A DNA stretch of 64,000 nucleotides, taken from the NCBI GenBank assembly GCA_011620595.1, contig WOYX01000058.1, forward strand, positions 40,053-104,052, written 5' to 3'. Source of the DNA: Bacteroidales bacterium (GTDB lineage Bacteria > Bacteroidota > Bacteroidia > Bacteroidales > VadinHA17). This document shows, one piece after another, positions 34,066-44,972 of this stretch. How positions within the stretch are numbered: position 1 is the first letter of the stretch; each line of letters opens with the position of its first letter. A program made the position numbers and the translations under genes. The notes beneath the pieces were generated by a model that was not told the origin of the DNA, searched no databases, and saw only the letters and a list, made by a program, of their open reading frames with translations.

Positions 34066-35784
34066 ATGGATAACTTCATTGTTTCTGCCAGGAAATACCG
34101 GCCTGCCACTTTTGACATGGTCGTGGGGCAGGATACCATAACCACTACTCTTAAGAACGCAATAAAGAATAACTTTCTTGCACAGGCCTATCTTTTTTGT
34201 GGCCCCAGGGGCGTGGGCAAGACTACCTGCGCACGGATCTTTGCAAAGACGATAAACTGCTCCACTCCCGGACCTGACGGCGAAGCCTGTGACCAGTGCG
34301 AATCATGCCGCTCTTTCAACTCGCAGGCATCATTCAACATCCATGAGCTCGATGCCGCATCAAACAACAGCGTGGACGATATCCGCAACCTGACAGACCA
34401 GGTGAGGATACCCCCGCAGGTTGGAAAATTCAGCGTATATATCATTGATGAGGTCCACATGCTCTCGGCACAGGCCTTCAACGCCTTCCTGAAGACACTG
34501 GAGGAGCCACCGGCACATGCCATCTTTATTCTGGCAACCACCGAAAAACATAAGATAATTCCTACAATACTTTCACGGTGCCAGATATTCGACTTCAACC
34601 GGATAAGTGTTGACGATATCGTGCAGCGACTCACCTGGGTGGCCGGCAATGAGGGAGTGAAAGCCGAGCATGAGGCACTGCATGTGATAGCCACAAAGGC
34701 TGACGGTGCCATGCGCGATGCACTCTCCATCTTTGACCAGATCGTCAGCTTCAGTGGTAAAAACATTACTTACAACGATGTCATTGCCAACCTCAACGTG
34801 CTCGACTATGAGTACTACTTCAGGATCACCGCTGCGGCAATGGAGGGAGATGTGTCAGAAGCACTGCTTACCTTCAACGAGATACTTAATAAAGGATTTG
34901 ACGGCTATAACTTCATGGCCGGACTCAACAATCACCTGCGTGACCTGCTGGTGAGCCGCGATGAGGCAACGGTAAAACTGCTGGAGACCTCACCCTCAAT
35001 ACGACAGCGTTACCGGGAACAGGCCGTAAAGTCCTCGCTGACATTCATTTACGAGGCTCTTGAGATAGGATCCCAGTGCATGCTTAACTTCCGCAGCAGC
35101 AAGAACCAGCGCCTCCATGTAGAGCTCGCACTGATGCGCATGTGCAAAGTGTCACAGGAGCCGGTGGCTGAAGAGCCAAAAAAAAAAGCTGACCCCAAAT
35201 CCGCCGGCACGATAACTGACCCGGCTCCACCCACGGCAGCAGCTCCTGCATCAATAATTACCTCATCACCCCCGGCGGCAGCATTCACACCCCGTAAGGT
35301 GACACCTCAGGCCCCTGATGACAAGAAGATTTCAATCAAAAACCTCATCACCGCTCCTGTAACCAGGGATAACGGCGTCAGCGAACCTTCGCCGGAAACA
35401 GTCACCGGCCCTCCGGCCAGGGAGTTCTCCCCGGATGAACTGAAGGAAGCATGGAATGCCTTTGCCGCTGACATCAAAGAGGAGAGCCCAAGAATATCAG
35501 TCACACTGGCAGCCGTGACACCGGAGCTCCGCGAGGATAAGAGCGTGGTGCTCAAGCTTGACAACTCAGCACTGAAGGAGACATTCGACCATAACTTCAG
35601 GGCACGGCTGGAAAACCACCTCCGTACCTCCCTGCAGAACAGTACCCTGAAACTCAACACCACCGTGGAGGCTACAGAGAGAGGTGAGATTCTCTATTCG
35701 CCCGATCAGAAGTTCAATCATATGGCATCCAAAAACCCTGCACTGAAAGAGCTGAAAAAGAGTTTCAACCTTGATTACGAATAG
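34066..35784 (+). CDS. dnaX: DNA polymerase III subunit gamma/tau
   Basis: DnaX is the clamp-loader ATPase and organises the replisome. Start ATG 34066 (MDNFIVSARKYRP) is preferred; 34057 is also possible. Walker A GPRGVGKTTCARIF, zinc-binding cysteines around GEACDQCESC, Walker B IIDEVHML and the sensor region LATTEKHKIIPTI are intact. Domain III ends near LALMRMCKV, followed by a Pro/Ala/Lys-rich linker and a tau-like C-terminal domain to residue 572. Directly after domain III is a run of ten A (35178-35187). A -1 shift there reads AGC TGA, giving a 375-residue gamma-like form. Followed after 13 bases by a histidine kinase gene. Confidence 0.96.
   Translation: MDNFIVSARKYRPATFDMVVGQDTITTTLKNAIKNNFLAQAYLFCGPRGVGKTTCARIFAKTINCSTPGPDGEACDQCESCRSFNSQASFNIHELDAASNNSVDDIRNLTDQVRIPPQVGKFSVYIIDEVHMLSAQAFNAFLKTLEEPPAHAIFILATTEKHKIIPTILSRCQIFDFNRISVDDIVQRLTWVAGNEGVKAEHEALHVIATKADGAMRDALSIFDQIVSFSGKNITYNDVIANLNVLDYEYYFRITAAAMEGDVSEALLTFNEILNKGFDGYNFMAGLNNHLRDLLVSRDEATVKLLETSPSIRQRYREQAVKSSLTFIYEALEIGSQCMLNFRSSKNQRLHVELALMRMCKVSQEPVAEEPKKKADPKSAGTITDPAPPTAAAPASIITSSPPAAAFTPRKVTPQAPDDKKISIKNLITAPVTRDNGVSEPSPETVTGPPAREFSPDELKEAWNAFAADIKEESPRISVTLAAVTPELREDKSVVLKLDNSALKETFDHNFRARLENHLRTSLQNSTLKLNTTVEATERGEILYSPDQKFNHMASKNPALKELKKSFNLDYE
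35178..35192 (+). promoter_or_regulatory. Candidate dnaX slippage site for a short gamma-like product
   Basis: Ten consecutive A (35178-35187) encode Lys-Lys-Lys. Slipping back one base, or inserting one extra A in the mRNA, leads to AGC and then TGA at 35190-35192. The position, just past domain III, is where E. coli (A AAA AAG) and Thermus (A9) make their short forms. Confidence 0.6.
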
Positions 35785-35797
35785 TCACTCCTGACCC

Positions 35798-36598
35798 GTG
35801 AGCGAAAAAATAAAGAAGAAAAGTGATCTCCCCGCAGCGGAAGAAGCTGGAAGGCAAAATGATACTTCAGCCATGGCCTACGCCATCGCGGGAGGTATAG
35901 CCCATGACCTGAATACTATACTCACAGCTATTTACGGATACAGCGAGCTGGCACAGGAATCTGCCGGTGATGCTGCCGCAACGGAAAAATACCTGGAAAG
36001 GATTATCGGGGCCGCCGACAGGGCAAGGTCACTTACGGCACAACTGATTGATCTCAGCCGGGGGGCACTGCAGCCACCTCAGAGAGTAAATGTCGGCGAA
36101 ATACTTGCAGATGCAGTCAGATTCCTCAGACTATCGGCAGGTGACAATATCACCATTGCCGAAAAGATAACGGCGCCGGAGCTGCACGTTGATGCTGTAC
36201 CTGCGCAGCTCTTCAGGCTCTTCATTAACATTGCGGCCAATGCCCTTAATGCCATGAAGGAAAGGGGGGGCAGACTTGTGATAACCCTTGAGGCTGTGAG
36301 TGATCGCAACGGCAGCGACGGGGAAGCGGCTGACACTGCCCTGGTGAGGTTTGCTGATAACGGCAGGGGGATGGACCGTGAGACAACCGAAAGGCTCTTT
36401 GAGCCATTCTTCTCCAAAAGTGAGGAGGCGGGTGGAACAGGACTGGGCATGATGGTCGTCAGCGCTATAATACATGACCTGGGAGGAGCTGTCAGGGTAA
36501 ACAGCAACGCCGGCACCGGAACCGTCGTGGAACTGCTGATCCCGCTATCCGGATTTGGCACTGTGGACGAAAAGAGCTACCTTCGGAAAACTGATTGA
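35798..36598 (+). CDS. Soluble sensor histidine kinase
   Basis: A 266-residue kinase without membrane segments. The H-box is AGGIAHDLNTILTAIYGYSEL with His36 as the predicted phosphosite. The catalytic domain has the N-box NIAANALNAM, G1 box FADNGRGMD, the F-box EPFFSKSEEAGGTGLGM and G2. A short N-terminal tail of about 25 residues leaves no room for a sensor domain, so the signal must come from a partner. GTG start at 35798, 13 bases after dnaX. Followed by a single-domain receiver. Confidence 0.87.
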   Translation: MSEKIKKKSDLPAAEEAGRQNDTSAMAYAIAGGIAHDLNTILTAIYGYSELAQESAGDAAATEKYLERIIGAADRARSLTAQLIDLSRGALQPPQRVNVGEILADAVRFLRLSAGDNITIAEKITAPELHVDAVPAQLFRLFINIAANALNAMKERGGRLVITLEAVSDRNGSDGEAADTALVRFADNGRGMDRETTERLFEPFFSKSEEAGGTGLGMMVVSAIIHDLGGAVRVNSNAGTGTVVELLIPLSGFGTVDEKSYLRKTD

Positions 36599-36622
36599 TG
36601 AATCTATCCAACCGCTTCTGAT

Positions 36623-36988
36623 ATGGCAGGCGTACTGATTGTCGAGGATGATGCTGATCTGCGCGAGATGCTCAGAGATGCTCTTGAAAAACGTAAATTT
36701 ACCGTTATTACCGCCGCCAATGGCAGAGAGGCATTAGCCCGGTTCCGTCCCTCGGTTGTAGACCTTGTGGTTACAGACCTGCTGATGCCTGAAGAGGACG
36801 GACTGATGGTGATAATGAAGATAAGAGAGCTGAAACCCTCGGTGAAAATGATAGCCATAAGCGGCGGAGGCAAGGCAGGTCCGGGTAGCTACCTGCTGAT
36901 GGCCAGTACACTGGGAGCAGACCATGTTTTCTCCAAACCTTTTCTACCCTCCGAACTGGTGCAGAAGGTGAGGGAGATACTGGCCTGA
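36623..36988 (+). CDS. Single-domain response regulator (CheY-like)
   Basis: A 121-residue receiver with no output domain. Asp9 and Asp10 form the acidic pocket, Asp52 in LVVTDLLMPEEDG is the phosphoacceptor and Lys105 in FSKPF completes the site. The Ser80 region (AISGGGK) holds the switch Thr/Ser. Placed 24 bases after the kinase gene, it is its likely partner; with no DNA-binding domain it must act by protein contact or as a relay. Confidence 0.9.
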   Translation: MAGVLIVEDDADLREMLRDALEKRKFTVITAANGREALARFRPSVVDLVVTDLLMPEEDGLMVIMKIRELKPSVKMIAISGGGKAGPGSYLLMASTLGADHVFSKPFLPSELVQKVREILA

Positions 36989-37028
36989 ACATTATCACAT
37001 TATGATTGTTCACTGATAGGAAAAATGA

Positions 37029-37075
37029 CCTGGCATGAATGCAAATAAGGATCTGAAATTAGATTTCATGGCAGG
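37029..37075. promoter_or_regulatory. Inverted repeat upstream of ferritin
   Basis: CCTGGCATGAA (37029-37039) and TTCATGGCAGG (37065-37075) are inverted repeats with one mismatch. Within the loop, TGAAAT-TAG-ATTTCA (37054-37068) is a perfect smaller inverted repeat that overlaps the right arm. It could be an operator or an mRNA hairpin controlling ferritin, 65-110 bases upstream of its ATG, or the end of the kinase-regulator transcript. Confidence 0.45.
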
Positions 37076-37139
37076 TTCAAACCAAAAAAAGCAATTAGTA
37101 ACCTGGTACAACTCATCAAATCCATAAAACTTAAAAAAC

Positions 37140-37631
37140 ATGTTGACAAAAAAAGTTGAAGATATCTGCAACAGGCAGATAGAAAGAGAAGGATACTCAT
37201 CAAACCTTTACCTGGCAATGGCTTCATGGGCAGAGAACAAAGGCATGGCCGGCATAGCCGGATGGCTTTACACGCAGGCTGACGAAGAGAGGCAGCATAT
37301 GCTCAAGTTCATCAAATATGTCAATGAACGCGGCGGATGCGCCTGCATTCCGGCCTTAAAACAGCCACCGGTGAAATACAAGGGCGTAAAGGAGATGTTC
37401 GCAGAGGTGCTTAAGCATGAACAGTACATCACCGCCAGCATCAATGAGGTGCTTGCCACAGCCATAGCCGAAAACGATTATGCCACAACCAACTGGATAC
37501 AGTGGTTCGTTGAGGAGCAGCTTGAGGAAGAGATCAGCGTTCAACTTATAATCGATAAGCTATCAATGGCCGGAGAACACGGACTCTATTTCCTCGACCG
37601 TGACATCATGAGACTGAGGGGAGAGAATTGA
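37140..37631 (+). CDS. ftn: Ferritin (non-haem, FtnA type)
   Basis: Ferritin oxidises and stores iron in a 24-subunit cage. The ferroxidase ligands Glu17, Glu50, His53, Glu94 and Gln127 are all in place, as in bacterial FtnA, so oxidation and storage are both expected. 163 residues is normal. Preceded by an inverted repeat and followed by a strong terminator. No obvious -7 box was found; TAGATTTC at 37060-37067 differs in the last base. Confidence 0.95.
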   Translation: MLTKKVEDICNRQIEREGYSSNLYLAMASWAENKGMAGIAGWLYTQADEERQHMLKFIKYVNERGGCACIPALKQPPVKYKGVKEMFAEVLKHEQYITASINEVLATAIAENDYATTNWIQWFVEEQLEEEISVQLIIDKLSMAGEHGLYFLDRDIMRLRGEN

Positions 37632-37670
37632 CACCCTCCCTTTTGATGCGGAATCAGAAATGAAACTCAG

Positions 37671-37698
37671 GGCTGCTGCGGATCGCAGCAGCCTTTTA
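37671..37698 (+). terminator. Terminator of ferritin
   Basis: GGCTGCTGCG (37671-37680) pairs perfectly with CGCAGCAGCC (37684-37693) around three bases and is followed by TTTTATA. Confidence 0.88.
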
Positions 37699-37792
37699 TA
37701 TTAACGGCGGACAGGTCAGTTTCAGCATTAATTCCTGATTCCGGCCCGCCCTCTTATACAATGACCGCAGGCCCTGAACCGGAAAAAAGTAT

Positions 37793-37800
37793 TAATTTTG
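37793..37800 (+). promoter_or_regulatory. -7 box (TAATTTTG) of secA
   Basis: Exact TAnnTTTG match 24 bases upstream of the secA ATG. Confidence 0.65.
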
Positions 37801-37824
37801 CGAATGTTTCTAAAAACAACGTAA

Positions 37825-40800
37825 ATGAGCTTTGTCAATAAGATACTGTCATTCTTTCTGGGCAATAAAGAGGTTCGTGATCTGAAGGAGATCAATCCGT
37901 TTGTGGAAAAGATCGGCAGGGAAAGCACTCTTATTGCCTCACTGTCAAATGACGCCCTCCGGGATAGAACAGCGGAACTGAAAAAGGAGATTAAGGAACA
38001 TATTGCTGACCTGGAAAAGCAGGTAAGCGATATCAGGTCAGCGGCAGAGAATGAGGAGGATGTGAACCGGAAGGAAGAGCTTTACAATCAGATAGATAAG
38101 ATGGATAAGCTCATACTTGAGAAAATTGAAGAGAAGCTCGACGAGCTGCTGCCTGCCGCATTTGCCATAGTCAAGGAGACAGCACGACGGTTCAAGGAGA
38201 ACGAGGTGCTGGAGGTCACTGCCAGAGATTGGGACCGTGATCTTGCTGCTACCAGACCCTCAATTACAGTCAGGGGAGACAAGGCATACTGGAACAACCG
38301 CTGGATGGCAGGTGGAAACGAGATCCTATGGGATATGGTCCATTATGACGTGCAGCTCATAGGAGGAGTGGCACTCCATAAGGGCAAGATTGCCGAGATG
38401 GCTACCGGTGAGGGAAAGACCCTTGTGGCAACCCTGCCGGTATTCCTCAATGCCCTGGCAGGCCGCGGCGTGCATATTGTCACGGTGAACGACTACCTCT
38501 CAAAACGCGACTCCGAATGGATGGGACCGCTGTATGAGTTCCACGGACTGACGGTCGACTGCATCGACAAGCACGAGCCTAACTCACCGGCACGGCGCAA
38601 GGCCTACAACTCCGACATCACGTTCGGGACCAACAACGAATTCGGCTTTGACTACCTGCGTGACAACATGGCCATCAACCCTGAAGACCTCGTGCAGAGA
38701 AAACACCATTACGCCATCGTTGATGAGGTTGACTCGGTGCTGATTGATGACGCCAGAACCCCGCTCATCATATCGGGACCCACGGCCAAGAGCGATAATC
38801 TACAGTTCGATGAGTTCAAACATAAGGTTGAAAAACTGGTGAGTGCTCAGAGAAAACTCGTCACACAGCTGCTGGCCGACGCAAAGAGGCTTATCAATGA
38901 AGGCGACAATGAGAAGGGCGGACTGCTGCTGCTGAGGGCCTACAAGGGACTCCCCAGAAACAGCGCACTAATCAAGTACCTGAGTGAAGAGGGGGTGAGA
39001 ACACTGCTCCAGAAGACGGAGAACTTCTATATGCAGAACAACTCCAAGGAGATGCCAAAAGTCACCGAAGAACTCTTTTTCGTTATCGATGAAAAGGCCA
39101 ACTCCATTGAGCTTACGGAAAAGGGCCATGACCTTATATCTACATCGGTTGAAGATGCAAGTTTCTTTGTGCTGCCTGACGTAGGCTCCATGGTCGCAGA
39201 GATTGATAAAACCGTCAAGGATGAGATGGAGAGGATGCGAGCCAAGGATGAACTGCTCAAGGAATTCGCGGTCAAGTCGGAACGAGTCCACACCATGACC
39301 CAGCTGATGAAGGCATATACCCTCTTTGAAAAGGATGTGGAGTATGTCGTAATGGATAACAAGGTGAAGATCGTCGATGAGCAGACCGGACGCATCCTGG
39401 AGGGAAGACGTTATTCCGACGGACTCCACCAGGCCATAGAGGCCAAGGAGAATGTAAAGGTTGAAGCCTCTACCCAGACTTATGCCACCATCACACTGCA
39501 GAACTACTTCAGGATGTACCACAAGCTGGCCGGTATGACTGGCACGGCCATCACCGAGGCAGGAGAGTTCTGGAACATATATAAGCTTGACGTTGTGGTT
39601 ATTCCTACCAATGTGCCGGTGATAAGGAACGACCATGAAGACCTGGTCTATAAAACCAAAAGGGAAAAATACAATGCCGTTATTGATGAGATAGTCAACC
39701 TGAACAAACAGGGAAGACCTGTGCTGGTGGGAACCACCTCCGTTGAGATCTCGGAGCTGCTCAGCCGCATGCTCAAGATGAAGGGACTGAAACATAACGT
39801 CCTCAATGCCAAGCTGCACCAGCGAGAGGCAGAGATAGTGCTTGAGGCAGGAAAGGCAGGCACCATCACCATCGCGACCAACATGGCCGGCCGCGGTACT
39901 GACATCAAGCTTACACCTGAAGTGAAGAAGGCTGGCGGACTGGCAATCATCGGTACCGAACGGCACGAATCGCGTCGCGTCGACAGGCAGTTGAGAGGAC
40001 GCGCCGGTCGACAGGGAGACCCCGGGTCATCACAGTTCTTCGTTTCACTTGAGGACGACCTGATGCGCCTTTTCGGTTCGGAGAGGATATCCGGTATCAT
40101 GGACAGACTGGGACTGAAGGAGGGGGAGATGATACAGCACCCGATGATCACCAGGTCCATAGAAAGAGCCCAGAAAAAAGTGGAGGAGAATAACTTCGGC
40201 ATCAGAAAGAGACTGCTGGAATATGACGATGTCATGAACTCCCAGAGAGAGGTGATCTACAGCAAGAGACGCCACGCACTCCTCGGTGAGAGACTAGGCG
40301 TGGATATTGCCAATATGATGTATGACGTCATCGAACAGGTCGTCAACACCAGCAAGGAAGGCTCCGACTTTGAAGAGTTCCAGTTATCACTCATAAGGTC
40401 TCTGTCAGTAGACTCGCCGGTGAACAAGAGTGATTTCAACAAAAACAGCACCCAGGAAATAACAGATGTTGTCTATGACAAGGTACTGGATGCCTATCGC
40501 CGTAAGGGCGAGGTGATCGCTTCCACGGCACTTCCCATCCTGAAAGATGTATATGAGAGAATGTCTGCTACATATGAGAACGTCGTTGTGCCTATCACTG
40601 ACGGGGTCAGGACCTACAACGTAATTACCAACCTGAAGGGTGCCGTGGAGACCGAAGGCAGGGAACTGCTTCGCTCATTTGAAAAGACCTCGGTGCTGGC
40701 TACCATAGATGAGGCATGGAAGGAGCACCTCAGGGAGATGGATGATCTTAAACAGTCAGTGCAGAATGCTACCTACGAACAGAAAGATCCCCTCCTGATT

Positions 40801-41142
40801 TATAAGTTCGAATCATTCGAGCTCTTCAAAACCATGATCGATAAGATTAACCAGGATGTGGTAAGCCTGCTTATGAAGGGTACCATCCCCGTGGCCTCAC
40901 CTGACAACGTGAGAGAGGCACAGCGACGCAGACAGGCAGACATGACCAGGCTGAAGACGCAGAAGAGCGACTTTGACAGCTACGGCAGCCGTGGGGGAGT
41001 GGCACCCGAGAAAAAACAGCAGCAGATGGCCCCGGTGAGGGTCGACAAGAAGGTGGGAAGAAACGATCCGTGCCCCTGCGGCAGCGGTAAGAAGTACAAG
41101 CATTGCCACGGACAGAATCTTGGCGATTCTGCCGGTGTATAG
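37825..41142 (+). CDS. secA: Protein translocase ATPase SecA
   Basis: SecA drives secretory proteins through SecYEG. Visible are [13 protein letters not shown] (Walker A, about residue 190), [20 protein letters not shown], the family-typical [12 protein letters not shown] and [20 protein letters not shown], and the C-terminal zinc motif [14 protein letters not shown]. It is 1105 residues, longer than E. coli SecA (901), with extra residues in the preprotein/scaffold region around 330-480; this size is usual in the phylum. A charged coiled region is at residues 40-100. Monocistronic with its own promoter. Confidence 0.98.
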   Translation: MSFVNKILSFFLGNKEVRDLKEINPFVEKIGRESTLIASLSNDALRDRTAELKKEIKEHIADLEKQVSDIRSAAENEEDVNRKEELYNQIDKMDKLILEKIEEKLDELLPAAFAIVKETARRFKENEVLEVTARDWDRDLAATRPSITVRGDKAYWNNRWMAGGNEILWDMVHYDVQLIGGVALHKGKIAEMATGEGKTLVATLPVFLNALAGRGVHIVTVNDYLSKRDSEWMGPLYEFHGLTVDCIDKHEPNSPARRKAYNSDITFGTNNEFGFDYLRDNMAINPEDLVQRKHHYAIVDEVDSVLIDDARTPLIISGPTAKSDNLQFDEFKHKVEKLVSAQRKLVTQLLADAKRLINEGDNEKGGLLLLRAYKGLPRNSALIKYLSEEGVRTLLQKTENFYMQNNSKEMPKVTEELFFVIDEKANSIELTEKGHDLISTSVEDASFFVLPDVGSMVAEIDKTVKDEMERMRAKDELLKEFAVKSERVHTMTQLMKAYTLFEKDVEYVVMDNKVKIVDEQTGRILEGRRYSDGLHQAIEAKENVKVEASTQTYATITLQNYFRMYHKLAGMTGTAITEAGEFWNIYKLDVVVIPTNVPVIRNDHEDLVYKTKREKYNAVIDEIVNLNKQGRPVLVGTTSVEISELLSRMLKMKGLKHNVLNAKLHQREAEIVLEAGKAGTITIATNMAGRGTDIKLTPEVKKAGGLAIIGTERHESRRVDRQLRGRAGRQGDPGSSQFFVSLEDDLMRLFGSERISGIMDRLGLKEGEMIQHPMITRSIERAQKKVEENNFGIRKRLLEYDDVMNSQREVIYSKRRHALLGERLGVDIANMMYDVIEQVVNTSKEGSDFEEFQLSLIRSLSVDSPVNKSDFNKNSTQEITDVVYDKVLDAYRRKGEVIASTALPILKDVYERMSATYENVVVPITDGVRTYNVITNLKGAVETEGRELLRSFEKTSVLATIDEAWKEHLREMDDLKQSVQNATYEQKDPLLIYKFESFELFKTMIDKINQDVVSLLMKGTIPVASPDNVREAQRRRQADMTRLKTQKSDFDSYGSRGGVAPEKKQQQMAPVRVDKKVGRNDPCPCGSGKKYKHCHGQNLGDSAGV

Positions 41143-41168
41143 TTGCCATCCGGATTGGTATTGAATTG

Positions 41169-41735
41169 TCAGGCCCTCGTCTCCGGGGTGCTGATCATTG
41201 CCAGGTAGAGCATAGCCTGCTCAATGAAAGAGGCTGTGCTGAACGGACCGGGTGTCCTGATCATCAGGTCGTAAGGCGATTTCTCGGGTTCAGTGGCCAT
41301 GTCAGGACCAACCTTCATGGGCGATGATGAGAGGAAGACAGCAGCAGTAAGCGGAAAAACAGAACCGGGATTGATGTCTATGATCAGATCAAAGTCTGAA
41401 CTTATGAATTTCCTGGCATCTTCCGAGGTGGGTATGAAAGCCCAGTTAAGATCAGCCGGCTTCAGAAACTTCATGTATGTCAGGCCGGTAAGTCTGTCGG
41501 GAACGGTTTTGCCAGGTATCCATGCCAGCACCTCAACACTCTTGCCGGCTTGCATAAGCTGTTTATTCAATGCAGCCAGGTGCTGAAAATCCTTTTCTGA
41601 TGAGGCATCCCATAGTATGCCTACCCTTCTTACCTTTTCCAGGTCAAACTCCTTCCTGATCCTCCTGAAGGGTGATGTTCGCCTCCGGATGATCATCCTG
41701 CCGGCCTTGAGTCTGAGATTGCCTAGAATTTCCAT
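41169..41735 (-). CDS. DUF6913 family protein
   Basis: A 188-residue protein with no known function, of a type I associate with Bacteroidota (DUF6913). It begins with a basic helix (LRLKAGRMIIRRRTSPFRRIRKEF), then an alternating strand-helix part with VGILWDASSEKDFQHLAALNKQL and the short motif LIIDINPGSVFPLTAAVFLS. No signal peptide or metal site seen. The promoter box at 41743-41750 suggests it is transcribed apart from ligA, which lies upstream on the same strand. Confidence 0.78.
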   Translation of the reverse strand: MEILGNLRLKAGRMIIRRRTSPFRRIRKEFDLEKVRRVGILWDASSEKDFQHLAALNKQLMQAGKSVEVLAWIPGKTVPDRLTGLTYMKFLKPADLNWAFIPTSEDARKFISSDFDLIIDINPGSVFPLTAAVFLSSSPMKVGPDMATEPEKSPYDLMIRTPGPFSTASFIEQAMLYLAMISTPETRA

Positions 41736-41742
41736 CGTTATG

Positions 41743-41750
41743 CAAACCTA
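41743..41750 (-). promoter_or_regulatory. -7 box (TAGGTTTG) of the DUF6913 gene
   Basis: Reverse complement TAGGTTTG is an exact TAnnTTTG match seven bases before the ATG at 41735, again implying a very short leader. Confidence 0.55.
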
Positions 41751-41784
41751 TATTTTTTTTGGGTCATAGCGCATCAGGTCAACA

Positions 41785-43821
<2,037 letters not shown>

Positions 43822-44946
43822 TCAGCTCCATACGCCCGGAATAACGGCTCCGCAACCGCACCTGCCGTTTCTGATCTCATCTGTCACGATCCTGAAGCCA
43901 CTCCTGTCAATCAGCTTCTTACCGCATGACGGACAAAATGTATCGTCATGACCTGAGCCCGGCACATTACCCATGTATACGAACTTAATACCTTCATCAT
44001 GTGCAATCTTCACGGCGGTTTCCAGTATCTTAACAGGAGTGGGAGACAGGTGTTCCAGTTTGTATTGGGGTTGAAAACGGCTGAAATGGAGTGGCGTGTC
44101 GGCAAAACCGTTGTCATGCAGCCACCTGCACATCTCCCTTATCTCATCCGGCTTATCGGTCCAGCCCGGGACAATCAGGTTTGTGATCTCAAGCCAGACG
44201 CCCTCATCGCGGTATACCCCGAGAGCATCAAGGACTGGCTGGAGCTTGCCCCCGGTAAGCTTGAGATATGTGCTGTCACTGAATGACTTAAGGTCGATGT
44301 TGGCACCGTCGATATGCCTGCACAGATCCTTCAGGGGCTCCTTGTTAATATAACCGTTCGATACCATTATATTCCTGAGACCCTTTTCGTGAGCTACCCT
44401 GGAGGTCTCATAGACATACTCATAGAAAGTAACCGGTTCAGAGTAGGTGTAAGCTATGCTTTTTGATCCGGCGGCAAGGGCATGGGCCACTACATCATCC
44501 GGAGGCATATCGTAGTTTTTTGTCTTGTCGGGTGAAGTTTGCGATATGGTCCAGTTCTGGCAGTTCAGGCAGGCAAAGTTACAGCCGGCCGTAGCGATGG
44601 AAAAGACAGAGCTGCCCGGGAGGAAGTGGAACATCGGCTTCTTCTCCATTGGATCTACATTTGCTGCACAGGGATTTCCGAAGGCCATGGTGTAAAGTTT
44701 TGACCTCCTTGCTACCCTGTTGCGGCAATCGCTCACCTCGCCATCCTTAAGCGTGCACTCATTGGGGCATATCATGCATACAACCCCTCGCGCACTCTGC
44801 TGCTGGTACATGGCCAGCCTCTCATGTGAAGCCGGAAGGGTGGCATGCAACGGAAGAGGAGCGATCATCCCGGCAGCAACGGCGATAGAACTCCTGCGGG
44901 CAAAGTCCCTCCTCGTTATCTTACTTCTTTTTGCGGTTGCTGACAT
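43822..44946 (-). CDS. amrS: AmmeMemoRadiSam system radical SAM enzyme with twin-arginine signal
   Basis: A 374-residue radical SAM protein of the AmmeMemoRadiSam family. The cluster cysteines are Cys122, Cys126 and Cys129 in CNFACLNC. A second Cys set before it (CMICPNEC..., Cys74, Cys93) and a C-terminal zinc-ribbon-like pair (CPSCG, CGCG) are present. The N-terminus has ITRRDFARRS at 10-19 followed by a hydrophobic stretch (IAVAAGMIAPLPL), fitting a Tat signal, so the folded iron-sulfur enzyme is probably exported. It follows the membrane protein gene by 26 bases. The reaction is unknown to me. Confidence 0.9.
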   Translation of the reverse strand: MSATAKRSKITRRDFARRSSIAVAAGMIAPLPLHATLPASHERLAMYQQQSARGVVCMICPNECTLKDGEVSDCRNRVARRSKLYTMAFGNPCAANVDPMEKKPMFHFLPGSSVFSIATAGCNFACLNCQNWTISQTSPDKTKNYDMPPDDVVAHALAAGSKSIAYTYSEPVTFYEYVYETSRVAHEKGLRNIMVSNGYINKEPLKDLCRHIDGANIDLKSFSDSTYLKLTGGKLQPVLDALGVYRDEGVWLEITNLIVPGWTDKPDEIREMCRWLHDNGFADTPLHFSRFQPQYKLEHLSPTPVKILETAVKIAHDEGIKFVYMGNVPGSGHDDTFCPSCGKKLIDRSGFRIVTDEIRNGRCGCGAVIPGVWS

Positions 44947-44972
44947 AGGTGTATCAGTTATGGATCATAAAA

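Noticed and set aside
38968-39966. 332-codon reading frame antisense to secA
   Set aside because: It is complementary to a highly conserved gene and has no family resemblance or sensible start; open only because of secA codon use.
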